A DNA stretch of 64,000 nucleotides from Muribaculaceae bacterium. GTDB taxonomy: Bacteria > Bacteroidota > Bacteroidia > Bacteroidales > Muribaculaceae. The stretch spans positions 47,674-111,673 of the forward strand of contig JAFYYG010000026.1 of the NCBI GenBank assembly GCA_017557625.1, written 5' to 3'. The translations under genes and the position numbers were made by a program. Shown piece by piece: positions 1 through 7,228 of the stretch. Numbering within the stretch: position 1 is the stretch's first letter; the number at the start of each line of letters is the position of its first letter. Under the pieces are notes generated by a model, which had not been told where the DNA came from, searched no databases, and saw only the letters and a program-made list of their open reading frames with translations.

Positions 1-1018
1 GCTAGAAGTTCCCATTGCCGATGGCGGTGACGGTACCTTCCAGTGCATAAGGAGCATAATAGGGGAGAAGGCTATGACGCGCCATGTGAGCGTGACGGCG
101 CCGCTACAGCAACTGCCGCATGTTGAGGCACAATATATCATTGACGGCGATACCGCCTACATGGACCTTGCCACGGCAAGCGGATTGGCGCTAGTGCCCT
201 ATGGTTGCCGCGATGTGATGTCAGCCACCACATTCGGTACCGGTGAGATGATTTTTCACGCTGTCAACAACGGCGTAAGGCGCATTGTGCTGGGACTTGG
301 CGGCAGCGCCACCTGCGACGGGGGAACAGGCCTACTCGCTGCCTTAGGTTTTAGGTTTCTCGACAAGGATGGCAATGATTTATACCCCTGCGGTTACAGC
401 CTCTCAAAAATTGTTAGTATCAACAGCGATAACGTTAACAACAATGTGCTTAATGCGGAATTCACGTTGCTGAGCGATGTCGATAATCCTTTGTATGGCG
501 ACAAAGGAGCTGCACACATCTTCGCGCCTCAAAAAGGCGCGACACCGCGACAGGTAGAGCTGCTTGATGAGGGGCTTAAACACTTTGCCACATTCCTTCC
601 TTCACATATTGCCCATCAACCAGGCGCGGGGGCGGCAGGCGGCGTGACAGCGGGAATGATGGCGATGCTCAACACTAACGTCAAACCTGGCATAGAAGTC
701 TTGCTGGAGATGGCACATTTTGACGACATCATCGCCGATGCCGACCTAATCATCACCGGCGAAGGACGCATTGACGCTCAAACCCTTCACGGCAAAGCAC
801 CGGCAGGAGTGCTGAAAGCAGCCCAGAAAAAAGGAATCCCCGTCATCGCCCTCTGCGGATGCATTGCCCCAGATGCCGACACTACCAGTATGGGCTTCAA
901 ACAAGTAATCGCAGTCACTCCCTCCGACATGCCTTTAGAACAAGCTCTCAATACTGATATAACCCTACAAAATGTCGCCACAGCCACAAGAGAAATATTA
1001 TTTTCGTTTTTTATGTAG
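1..1018 (+). CDS. glxK: Glycerate kinase, 5' truncated by window edge
   Basis: Glycerate kinase of the GlxK/GckA family, which phosphorylates D-glycerate with ATP in the cytoplasm and feeds lower glycolysis. The frame is open from base 2 with no start codon, so roughly the first 50 residues lie before the window. The internal ATG at 74 is not the start, because the family motif PIADGGDGT is encoded upstream of it (bases 11-37). Further family motifs are GLGGSATCDGGTG and, near the C-terminus, GEGRIDAQTLHGKAP. The C-terminus is complete with a TAG stop. The next operon has its own promoter a few bases downstream, so no co-transcription is implied. Confidence 0.9.
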   Translation, partial: LEVPIADGGDGTFQCIRSIIGEKAMTRHVSVTAPLQQLPHVEAQYIIDGDTAYMDLATASGLALVPYGCRDVMSATTFGTGEMIFHAVNNGVRRIVLGLGGSATCDGGTGLLAALGFRFLDKDGNDLYPCGYSLSKIVSINSDNVNNNVLNAEFTLLSDVDNPLYGDKGAAHIFAPQKGATPRQVELLDEGLKHFATFLPSHIAHQPGAGAAGGVTAGMMAMLNTNVKPGIEVLLEMAHFDDIIADADLIITGEGRIDAQTLHGKAPAGVLKAAQKKGIPVIALCGCIAPDADTTSMGFKQVIAVTPSDMPLEQALNTDITLQNVATATREILFSFFM

Positions 1019-1024
1019 CTGGAA

Positions 1025-1057
1025 TTTGCATTATCGGGAAAAAAGTCCTAAATTTGC
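1025..1057 (+). promoter_or_regulatory. Bacteroidetes-type promoter of the lipoprotein/radical SAM operon
   Basis: TTTG at 1025-1028, a 20-base spacer, and TAAATTTG at 1049-1056 fit the Bacteroidetes housekeeping consensus (TTTG, 19-21 bases, TAnnTTTG). The expected start of transcription is about 25-30 bases before the ATG at 1089. It begins only seven bases after the glycerate kinase stop codon. Confidence 0.7.
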
Positions 1058-1088
1058 TTGCTTGTTATGTTTTATAAAGTTTTATGCT

Positions 1089-1385
1089 ATGAAGAAGGTT
1101 AGTTTTAATGTCCAGAAATGGACAGTGAGAGTTATAGTTGCAGTTGGTGCCTTGCTCGGCATCTCGGCTTGTTGTCACACCAAGAAGGTGGTGGAAGATG
1201 ACAACTTTAACAACAATAATAACATGCCCCCTATTCATAATCTCAAATACGGGCCTCTCGTTGATGTGCATTACGATACTCTTGTCAGGAAATATATCGA
1301 CGAGAATGGTGAAGTCAAATATGATACTATATCATCCCCAGAAAAACCTAAGACGTTAAAACCATTAACTCCTGAAGATGAGTAA
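1089..1385 (+). CDS. Small lipoprotein 1 of the rSAM/lipoprotein system
   Basis: Predicted 98-residue lipoprotein. The start at 1089 is chosen over an upstream in-frame ATG at 972, because it begins with the same MKK-x-x-FxVxKW N-terminus as the next two genes and follows a good promoter. The hydrophobic stretch VIVAVGALLGISAC ends in a lipobox. The mature part has an Asn/Asp-rich spacer, a single YGPL motif (KYGPLVDV) and a Pro/Lys-rich tail. It is the most diverged of three tandem paralogues, having one YGP where the others have two VYGPP. Four bases separate it from the next gene. By analogy with the rSAM/lipoprotein systems of Bacteroidales (TIGR04133/TIGR04134) it may be a substrate of the downstream radical SAM enzyme; this is inference. 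Confidence 0.75.
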   Translation: MKKVSFNVQKWTVRVIVAVGALLGISACCHTKKVVEDDNFNNNNNMPPIHNLKYGPLVDVHYDTLVRKYIDENGEVKYDTISSPEKPKTLKPLTPEDE

Positions 1386-1388
1386 ACT

Positions 1389-1643
1389 ATGAAAAAGATG
1401 AGCTTTAATGTGCAGAAATGGGGCGTGAGAGCGCTGGTTGCCATTGGTGCACTGCTTGGTATTTCTTCATGCTCCCATAAGATGGATTTAAAATCGGTTG
1501 AAGGAGTCTATGGTCCGCCTCCAGGATACAATCCTCCGAACATAAATGTGATTGAGGACGTGTATGGTCCGCCAGTAGAGAGGATTGACAGTGTCAGGGC
1601 AACAGATGAGCTTGAGTTGAATCAGGATAAAGATATTCAATAA
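1389..1643 (+). CDS. Small lipoprotein 2 with two VYGPP motifs
   Basis: Predicted 84-residue lipoprotein. Its N-terminus (FNVQKWGVRALVAIGALLGISSC) is nearly the same as that of the preceding gene and ends in a lipobox cysteine. The mature part is short and acidic and carries two copies of VYGPP, one continuing as VYGPPPGYNPP and one as EDVYGPPVERID. No folded domain is evident, so the mature part looks like a presented peptide. Its TAA stop shares one base with the ATG of the next gene (TAATG), indicating translational coupling. The YGPP motifs are the natural guess for what the downstream radical SAM enzyme modifies; the residue and the chemistry are unknown. Confidence 0.8.
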   Translation: MKKMSFNVQKWGVRALVAIGALLGISSCSHKMDLKSVEGVYGPPPGYNPPNINVIEDVYGPPVERIDSVRATDELELNQDKDIQ

Positions 1644-1951
1644 TGAAGAAACCGACATTTTTAGTAAGAAAATGGATGGTGCGCGGCATTGTGGTGATTG
1701 GCGCTTTGATTGGCTTAACGGCTTGCCAACCAACTCACAAAAAGCATCACAACACTCATAAAAAGCATTATCAAGATGATGAAAGTTCCATCTCGGATGA
1801 CGAGAGCGAGAGCAGCGAAATAGAGGTGATTGAGGATGTATATGGTCCGCCAGTAGATGAGGTTGAGACAGTCTATGGACCACCGTCTTATTTCGATGAC
1901 AATGAGGGTAAAGTGGAGCCCGAAATTGTTGATGAACAAATGCCATCATAA
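1643..1951 (+). CDS. Small lipoprotein 3 with two VYGPP motifs
   Basis: Predicted 102-residue lipoprotein, the third tandem paralogue. The N-terminus FLVRKWMVRGIVVIGALIGLTAC ends in a lipobox. After the cysteine comes a His/Lys-rich linker with a repeated HKKH pattern, then an acidic Ser/Asp/Glu run, then EDVYGPPVDE and TVYGPPSYF, then an acidic tail. The EVIEDVYGPPV block closely matches the second block of lipoprotein 2, pointing to duplication and conservation of that short peptide. It starts inside the stop of lipoprotein 2 and ends 19 bases before the radical SAM gene. Confidence 0.8.
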   Translation: MKKPTFLVRKWMVRGIVVIGALIGLTACQPTHKKHHNTHKKHYQDDESSISDDESESSEIEVIEDVYGPPVDEVETVYGPPSYFDDNEGKVEPEIVDEQMPS

Positions 1952-1970
1952 TAAGGCAAAAACGTGAAAA

Positions 1971-3035
1971 ATGAAAACTCGTCAACTTATAGAACTTGAG
2001 AAGACACGCAACGAGAGGCGGTGGCTTGAGAAGAACCATCCGCTGCGCCAACTCTTTTGGGAATGCACATTGCGTTGCAACCTGTCGTGCCGCCATTGTG
2101 GCAGCGACTGCCGCAAGGTGTCGGTGACGCCCGACATGCCTCTTGAGCACTTCCTTCCCGTGCTCGACGATGTGGCAACGATGATAGAGCCCAAGAAAGT
2201 GCTGGTAAATACTGTTGGAGGTGAGCCATTGGTTCGTCCCGACATTGTGGAATGTGGCAAGGCAATTACCGACAGGGGATTTCTGTGGGGCTTTGTGACC
2301 AACGGTGTGCTTCTCACCGAGCAGATGCTGCGCGACCTGCTAAAGGCCGGTCTGCGCACTGTGGCAGTGAGTCTCGACGGTCTTGAGGATGAGCACAATT
2401 GGCTGCGAGGCGGTTCTTTTGACGGTGCAATGAGCGCGGTGAAACTTCTTACCCGCACCCGCAATCTGCTGTGGGATGTGATTACTTGCGTGAACCAGCG
2501 CAATTTCTCCACTCTGCCACAACTCAAGCAGTATCTCATCGACGCCGGCGTAAAGAAGTGGCGCATATTCACTATCTTCCCGCAAGGCAGGGCAAAGCTC
2601 AACAACGAACTGTTTCTGAGTCCTGAGCAGTATGTGGAACTGATGGATTTCATCGTCTCAACACGCAAAGAGGGCAAGATTAACCTTTCCTACAGTTGCG
2701 AGGGTTTCTTAGGTGACTATGAGGGAGAAGTGCGGGGACACATCTTCCGCTGCGATGCCGGCACGATGACCGCGTCAATACTTGCCAACGGCGACATCAG
2801 CGGCTGCCTTAGCATCCGTTCGCATTACAATCAGGGTAATATATACCGCGACCGTTTCAGCGACGTGTGGAACAACCGCTTTGAGCTGATGCGCGACCGC
2901 CGATGGATGAAGCATGACGAGTGCGCCAAGTGCAAGGCGTGGGACTGGTGCGCCGGCGGACCGTTCCACCTGCGTGACGACGATGGCAACATGATGCACT
3001 GCAACTACCTTACAATCTGCAAAGCGAAGAAATGA
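1971..3035 (+). CDS. Radical SAM/SPASM enzyme of the rSAM/lipoprotein system
   Basis: A 354-residue radical SAM protein. CxxxCxxC at C36, C40 and C43 would bind the SAM-cleaving 4Fe-4S cluster, and VGGEPL follows about 45 residues later as in the family fold. The C-terminus is a SPASM-type region with GDISGCLSIRS, ECAKCKAWDWCAGG and two later cysteines, suited to auxiliary clusters. The GCLSIRS...GNIY...DVW pattern is the one I associate with the TIGR04133 family (radical SAM enzyme of the rSAM/lipoprotein system). It is last in the operon behind three small YGPP lipoproteins, which are its likely peptide substrates. No precursor-recognition (RRE) domain is apparent, so substrate recognition is unexplained. 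The stop codon abuts a word-type repeat. Confidence 0.88.
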   Translation: MKTRQLIELEKTRNERRWLEKNHPLRQLFWECTLRCNLSCRHCGSDCRKVSVTPDMPLEHFLPVLDDVATMIEPKKVLVNTVGGEPLVRPDIVECGKAITDRGFLWGFVTNGVLLTEQMLRDLLKAGLRTVAVSLDGLEDEHNWLRGGSFDGAMSAVKLLTRTRNLLWDVITCVNQRNFSTLPQLKQYLIDAGVKKWRIFTIFPQGRAKLNNELFLSPEQYVELMDFIVSTRKEGKINLSYSCEGFLGDYEGEVRGHIFRCDAGTMTASILANGDISGCLSIRSHYNQGNIYRDRFSDVWNNRFELMRDRRWMKHDECAKCKAWDWCAGGPFHLRDDDGNMMHCNYLTICKAKK

Positions 3036-3135
3036 GGATCGGGGATCGGGGATAGTGAATCGGGAATCGGGGATCGGAACGCCGCCTCTCAACTCTATAC
3101 TCCCAACTCTATCCTCCCAACTCTACACTCTGCAC
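3036..3135. repeat. Word-type repeat tract, left arm of an inverted repeat
   Basis: Starts directly at the radical SAM stop codon. It consists of degenerate copies of GATCGGG(G/A), followed by degenerate copies of CCCAACTCTA. Bases 3066-3100 form a perfect 35-bp inverted repeat with 4484-4518 on the far side of the esterase gene. No coding sequence is evident. Confidence 0.8.
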
Positions 3136-3153
3136 TTTAAACCAATACTACTT

Positions 3154-4449
3154 ATGAAGCGAATACTTTTTGCTCTTATGGCAATGATTGGCTTGAGCCT
3201 GATGGCGATGGCGCAGTCGTCGAGTCACCAGTATGTTACGGTCGTGGCCGAGCCTGACCATGCCGACTGGACCTACCGCACCGGCGAGACAGCGCATTTC
3301 ACCGCCTACGCCATCAAGGAGAACGTGCGCATGCGCGACACCGAGATAACCTATAGTTACGGTCCCGACAAACTTGATGCAGTCTTTACCAAGACCATCA
3401 AGACCGACCACAACGGCGTGGCGCACTTTGATGTGCCAGGAGCCAAAACACCCGGGTTCACCAGCGTGAGAGTTAAGGTGGAATTTGACGGTCGCACATA
3501 TAGTTCTATGACCAATATCGCCTTCGATCCTTACAACATCAAACCCACCACCACAATGCCCGATGACTTCGAGCAGTTCTGGGGCGATGCGATGAAAAAG
3601 GCGAGTCAGGTGCCTATGCAACCCACCCTGCGCCACAGTGACGAGGAGAGCAACGACAAGGTGGATGTATATTACCTGCGGCTACAATCTTACAAGAAGG
3701 GCAACTATGTGTATGGTGTGCTCACAGTGCCTAAGACCGAGGGACGCAAACCCGCAATCTTGCGATTACCTGGCGCTGCCGTGCGTTCTTTCAACGGTCC
3801 CAATGAACTCGCCTACGAGGGTTTTGTGGTGTTGGAAATTGGCGTTCACGGCATTCCCGTTGATCAAGACAAGGAGATATACCACCAACTCGAGGCCGGC
3901 GCATTGGCGGGCTACACCACGATGGGCATCGACAACCGCGACACCTATTACTATAAGCGTTCTATACTTGGATGTGTTCGTGCCGTCGATTACCTGTGCA
4001 CGCGCGATGACGTTGACACCACCCGCATCGCCACCTACGGCGGCAGCCAGGGCGGTATGCTCTCGATAATGACGGCGGCGCTGAGTCCGCACGTGAGTGC
4101 TTTGTTCGCCTATTTCCCTGCTTTCTGCGATGTTACGGGTTACTACCACGGTCGCGGTGCCGGTTGGCCACATCTGTTCCGTGACCCCAACGAGCCAAAC
4201 CTGCAAGCGCGCATGAAAGTGTCACGCTACTACGATACCGTGAACTTTGCCCGCATCCTGCGGGTTCCTGGCTTCTATGCTTGGGGCTTCAACGACCCTG
4301 CTTGCTGCCCCACATCCACTTTCAGCGCCTATAACGTGATTACAGCACCCAAGCAGTTGCAAGTGGGTCGTGACACTGGCCACTGGCTCTACCCCTGGCA
4401 AGTGGATAACGCCATGAAATGGCTAAAGACCCAATTCCACATGGAATAG
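3154..4449 (+). CDS. Acetylxylan esterase, carbohydrate esterase family 7 (secreted)
   Basis: A 431-residue secreted esterase. An ATG at 3055 is in frame, but it lies in the repeat tract; the start at 3154 gives a clean signal peptide (MKRILFALMAMIGLSLMAMAQ). An all-beta N-terminal domain of about 100 residues precedes an alpha/beta hydrolase of the AXE1/cephalosporin-C deacetylase type. The nucleophile is Ser298 in YGGSQGG, the family acid is probably in WGFNDPACCP, and the histidine is probably in DTGHW. The expected reaction is removal of acetyl groups from xylo-oligosaccharides or other acetylated sugars in the periplasm or at the surface. No other glycan-degrading gene is adjacent, so it is not obviously part of a polysaccharide utilisation locus. 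Confidence 0.85.
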   Translation: MKRILFALMAMIGLSLMAMAQSSSHQYVTVVAEPDHADWTYRTGETAHFTAYAIKENVRMRDTEITYSYGPDKLDAVFTKTIKTDHNGVAHFDVPGAKTPGFTSVRVKVEFDGRTYSSMTNIAFDPYNIKPTTTMPDDFEQFWGDAMKKASQVPMQPTLRHSDEESNDKVDVYYLRLQSYKKGNYVYGVLTVPKTEGRKPAILRLPGAAVRSFNGPNELAYEGFVVLEIGVHGIPVDQDKEIYHQLEAGALAGYTTMGIDNRDTYYYKRSILGCVRAVDYLCTRDDVDTTRIATYGGSQGGMLSIMTAALSPHVSALFAYFPAFCDVTGYYHGRGAGWPHLFRDPNEPNLQARMKVSRYYDTVNFARILRVPGFYAWGFNDPACCPTSTFSAYNVITAPKQLQVGRDTGHWLYPWQVDNAMKWLKTQFHME

Positions 4450-4451
4450 GT

Positions 4452-4530
4452 TAGAGTACAGAGTATAGAGTGCAGAGTTGGGTGTATAGAGTTGAGAGGC
4501 GGCGTTCCGATCCCCGATCCCCGATTCACG
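4452..4530. repeat. Word-type repeat tract, right arm of an inverted repeat
   Basis: Mirror image of the tract at 3036-3135. Bases 4484-4518 are the exact reverse complement of 3066-3100, flanked by degenerate AGAGTACAG-type and GATCCCC-type words. It runs into the last codons of the convergent pantothenate kinase gene and supplies its TGA stop (4526-4528, read on the minus strand). It may also act as a transcription end for both genes. Confidence 0.8.
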
Positions 4531-5362
4531 ATTCTCGCACCGTAGGTGCAAACGCTAGTGCTGCTCCGAGGGCGGTGCAGTATTCAGCGTGGGCGGGGAT
4601 GTGGAATTTCACGCCATAGATTTCCTCGATGCGTGGGAACACCACAGCGCATTGCGGCAGACGGGTGAGGTTGCCAATCAGCACAAAATCCTTCACTCCT
4701 GTGTTGAGTTTTGACAGTACGGCAGCCGAGCCAATCGACTCCAGCACCATGCAGATGATGCCAAGAGCCACATCGTTTTCACTAGGGGTAATTTGACGCA
4801 CCTTGCCAAAGAGCGATGCCGTGGCATGCAGCGGCAGGCCCTCAAGGTCGGTTTTACAGATGTCCTTAATTTGAAGGTTTATGTGAGTGATGTCACCGTT
4901 CTTTGCCAGTTCTATAACGTCAGTGATGTGGTCGGTCTTAAGTAGCAGATGAGCCAGTCCCATCAATGTGCCGCCGCCAATGCCGATGCCGCCCAAGTGC
5001 TTGATAACGTCGCCGTCCACGCTCACCAGCGTTGTTCCAGTGCCCATCGACACAACAGTCAAGTTATCTAAGCCGCTGTCAAAGCGTGCGCCCAGACCGT
5101 CGGCCTGGAACTCATCGGCCTTGCTCGTGGGCAGGCCATAGATGGGAGTTGTCACACCCGAACTGCCAACACCCGTGAGCATCACATGCTCGATGTCGGC
5201 GAGCGTTATGCCGTTGTCGTAGATATACTTGCCAAAAGCTCCGAAGAGCGAGGTAATGGGGTCGGCAGCAGTGATAAACATAGGCGAGAGAATCTGCCCA
5301 TCGTTGAGTCCCACAATCTTGGTGGTGCTTCCACCCACATCAATTCCTATTACTAAGCCCAT
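4526..5362 (-). CDS. coaW: Type II pantothenate kinase
   Basis: A 278-residue ASKHA-fold kinase that phosphorylates pantothenate, the first step of coenzyme A synthesis. The N-terminal phosphate loop is GIDVGGSTTK. A second nucleotide-binding motif, SMGTGTTLVSV, follows near residue 108, and LGGIGIGGGTLMGLAHLLL near 130 is typical of the eukaryote-like (Fumble/CoaW) group. The final two codons and the stop lie inside the word repeat, so the C-terminal residues may vary between strains. It is transcribed alone, with a promoter at 5439-5471, and converges with the esterase gene. Confidence 0.88.
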   Translation of the reverse strand: MGLVIGIDVGGSTTKIVGLNDGQILSPMFITAADPITSLFGAFGKYIYDNGITLADIEHVMLTGVGSSGVTTPIYGLPTSKADEFQADGLGARFDSGLDNLTVVSMGTGTTLVSVDGDVIKHLGGIGIGGGTLMGLAHLLLKTDHITDVIELAKNGDITHINLQIKDICKTDLEGLPLHATASLFGKVRQITPSENDVALGIICMVLESIGSAAVLSKLNTGVKDFVLIGNLTRLPQCAVVFPRIEEIYGVKFHIPAHAEYCTALGAALAFAPTVRES

Positions 5363-5438
5363 AATATTAATTTTTTATTTAATTATCTCTCTGCTTTTCA
5401 CGCGCTGAGTATAGTTTCTTGAAAAATGGTTATCGGTT

Positions 5439-5471
5439 GCAAATTTAGTAATTACTTTGTAAAAACGCAAA
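5439..5471 (-). promoter_or_regulatory. Promoter of coaW
   Basis: Read on the minus strand: TTTG at 5471-5468, a 20-base spacer, and TAAATTTG at 5447-5440. Transcription would start near 5432, giving a leader of about 70 nt before coaW. Confidence 0.65.
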
Positions 5472-5523
5472 ATCAAAGCGGTATAAGACCTGTTTTTTTC
5501 AAAAAATAATTGGTAAAAAAACG

Positions 5524-5552
5524 TTTGCCACAAAAAATATCGCTAATTTTGC
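5524..5552 (+). promoter_or_regulatory. Possible promoter of the zinc-ribbon/ExbD-like pair
   Basis: TAATTTTG at 5544-5551 is a good -7 box. The nearest TTTG (5524-5527) is only 16 bases upstream, shorter than the usual 19-21, so the upstream element is uncertain. The ATG at 5646 would follow a leader of about 85-90 nt. Between this and the coaW promoter the AT-rich DNA shows no coding potential. Confidence 0.45.
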
Positions 5553-5645
5553 AAAGTAGAAAACCGCTATCTTTTTGTGCCATTTTTGAGACAATGACCA
5601 ACATGCGTTTTTCTTCTCTAGTTTTTATCGTTTAAAAAATATATT

Positions 5646-6362
5646 ATGAACTGTCAAAGTTGTGGAAATAGATTAAAACCAACTGATAAATATTGCACTT
5701 ACTGCGGTCAACAGATAGGCAATAGTCAAAAGAAAAAGCGCATTTGGCTAGCACTTATTTTATCGATTCTAGTCTTAACTGTTGCGGTGTCTGCAGTTTT
5801 CTTTTTTTGGTATGTAAATAAATTCCGCCAGACATCAACTGTTGAGTTGAAATTACCAGACATCAATAAAGGAGATAATTCAGTTAATGACAATGATGCT
5901 CGTATTTCTGAATCAATCACATTCATTATTGACGGCACCAACAGTAAAAACCAAACTTGTAATGACGGAGTCATATATTATTATGAAGGTAAGCCAGACT
6001 TGAATACCAGTGCATTAAAGGAAATAAAGATTGATTCCGTTCGCTTATTACTTGCCGAGAGGAACAATGAACTTATTTCAGAAATCGACAAAATAAAAAA
6101 AGAATGGTCGAAAGGCAATATTGACGATGAAAAGTACAAAGAACTCGTTAAAAAGGCACGTGACACCCAAGCGGCCGACCCCAATGCACATAGAGTGATT
6201 GTTACGATTAAACCAACACCCAACGCCATTTATGCCAACGTGGTTAGGATGCTTGACGAGATGCAAGTCAACCATATCACAACATATCAAATAGAGGCAC
6301 TAACCAAGGAGGACTCTATTCTTTATAAACAAACAACAGGCTATCCTATTAGATCCAAATAA
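5646..6362 (+). CDS. Zinc ribbon - transmembrane helix - ExbD-like domain protein (A)
   Basis: A 238-residue protein with unusual architecture. Residues 1-24 are a zinc ribbon (C3, C6, C17, C20). Residues 33-57 are one membrane helix after a KKKR stop-transfer cluster, so the ribbon should be cytoplasmic. From about residue 85 the periplasmic part resembles the long ExbD variant of Bacteroidetes: a beta strand ending in GVIYYYEGKPD, then SVRLLLAERN, a charged helix of about 40 residues, VIVTIKPTPNAIYANVV, then LDEMQ and a final strand. Canonical ExbD has a short tail and a helix with an essential Asp in place of the ribbon; this helix has no acidic residue, so it should not couple to the proton gradient. 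It lies 16 bases upstream of a paralogue, with no ExbB nearby. The function is unknown. Confidence 0.8.
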   Translation: MNCQSCGNRLKPTDKYCTYCGQQIGNSQKKKRIWLALILSILVLTVAVSAVFFFWYVNKFRQTSTVELKLPDINKGDNSVNDNDARISESITFIIDGTNSKNQTCNDGVIYYYEGKPDLNTSALKEIKIDSVRLLLAERNNELISEIDKIKKEWSKGNIDDEKYKELVKKARDTQAADPNAHRVIVTIKPTPNAIYANVVRMLDEMQVNHITTYQIEALTKEDSILYKQTTGYPIRSK

Positions 6363-6378
6363 TCAAAAAATATATATT

Positions 6379-7212
6379 ATGGAAGTAAATATATGTCCAA
6401 AATGTGGCAACATATTTAATGGTTCTGAAAAATACTGCTCTAATTGTGGTGCTAAACTTCTACAGGAAGATGGTGCAGACCAGCAATCATTTAAAGCCAA
6501 TAAGACTCTATTTGCATCAAAGCGTCGAAAAAACACAATTGTACTATTGTTGATAGCAGCACTCGTGATTTTTGGCTCTATATTGGCCTTCTTCATGTTG
6601 ACTTCAACATTTCTTGAGAAAGAACCCGTTCAGGTCATCACACCACCATCATTGAGCGAGGAGAATGTACCCGAAGAGAAATTTGTACAGATACTTATTG
6701 CCCCTGATGGTAAAGTTTATTTGAGTCTGGCAGGTACTAGAGACGAAAGTGTTCTACCTTCTGAAAAATTCAGAGAAGAGGTGTTGACTACTGCCTATGA
6801 ACTTTATCGTAATGATAACCCGAATGCAGAGGTCCTTACTCCAACTCAAATTACAGAATTTGGAAAAATAGGAACATTTGGTGTCCCAATGAACAAATTG
6901 CTGCAATGGCTTGATATGAGTACGGGGGAGCGTGATGAGATGTTGAGAAAAGAAGGAATTCCTATAGAAATTACAAAAGATCATCCAAACAGCCGCACTA
7001 ATGAGTTCCAATATTGGTTGAGTGCAATAAAGCAAGTCTTCAGTAAGTATGAGATTGACAAATATTTGCGTGATGGAAACTCAATAGTAATCAAAGCAGA
7101 ACAAGACACAGCGTTCGACAAAATACATGTTGTAATGGAAAACTTGCAGTCGGCGCATTTAAACAAGTTTATTCTGATGACTTCATTCAAATCGGAGATG
7201 GAAAGGGAATAA
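6379..7212 (+). CDS. Zinc ribbon - transmembrane helix - ExbD-like domain protein (B)
   Basis: A 277-residue partner of the preceding gene. The zinc ribbon uses C6, C9, C20 and C23; the membrane helix is at about 53-76, after KRRK. The rest resembles the second ExbD variant of Bacteroidetes: ILIAPDGKVYLSL, then GKIGTFGVPM, a helix with LLQWLDMS, IPIEI, an Asn-containing linker with FQYWLSAIKQ, then SIVIKAEQDTAFDKIHVVM and a C-terminal strand NKFILMTSF. The two genes therefore keep both halves of a typical ExbD pair, but each has swapped its energy-coupling N-terminus for a zinc ribbon. The helix lacks an Asp. They may form a hetero-oligomer. A different promoter-less gene follows after 16 bases and may be co-transcribed. 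Confidence 0.8.
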   Translation: MEVNICPKCGNIFNGSEKYCSNCGAKLLQEDGADQQSFKANKTLFASKRRKNTIVLLLIAALVIFGSILAFFMLTSTFLEKEPVQVITPPSLSEENVPEEKFVQILIAPDGKVYLSLAGTRDESVLPSEKFREEVLTTAYELYRNDNPNAEVLTPTQITEFGKIGTFGVPMNKLLQWLDMSTGERDEMLRKEGIPIEITKDHPNSRTNEFQYWLSAIKQVFSKYEIDKYLRDGNSIVIKAEQDTAFDKIHVVMENLQSAHLNKFILMTSFKSEMERE

Positions 7213-7228
7213 GCTCTATTTTAATAAA

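Noticed and set aside
972-1088. Upstream start for lipoprotein 1 at ATG 972
   Set aside because: It would overlap the end of the glycerate kinase gene and precede the promoter at 1025-1057; the start at 1089 matches the paralogues' N-termini.
1488-2150. 220-codon minus-strand ORF across lipoproteins 2, 3 and the radical SAM start
   Set aside because: It overlaps three well-supported plus-strand genes and its translation shows no family features.
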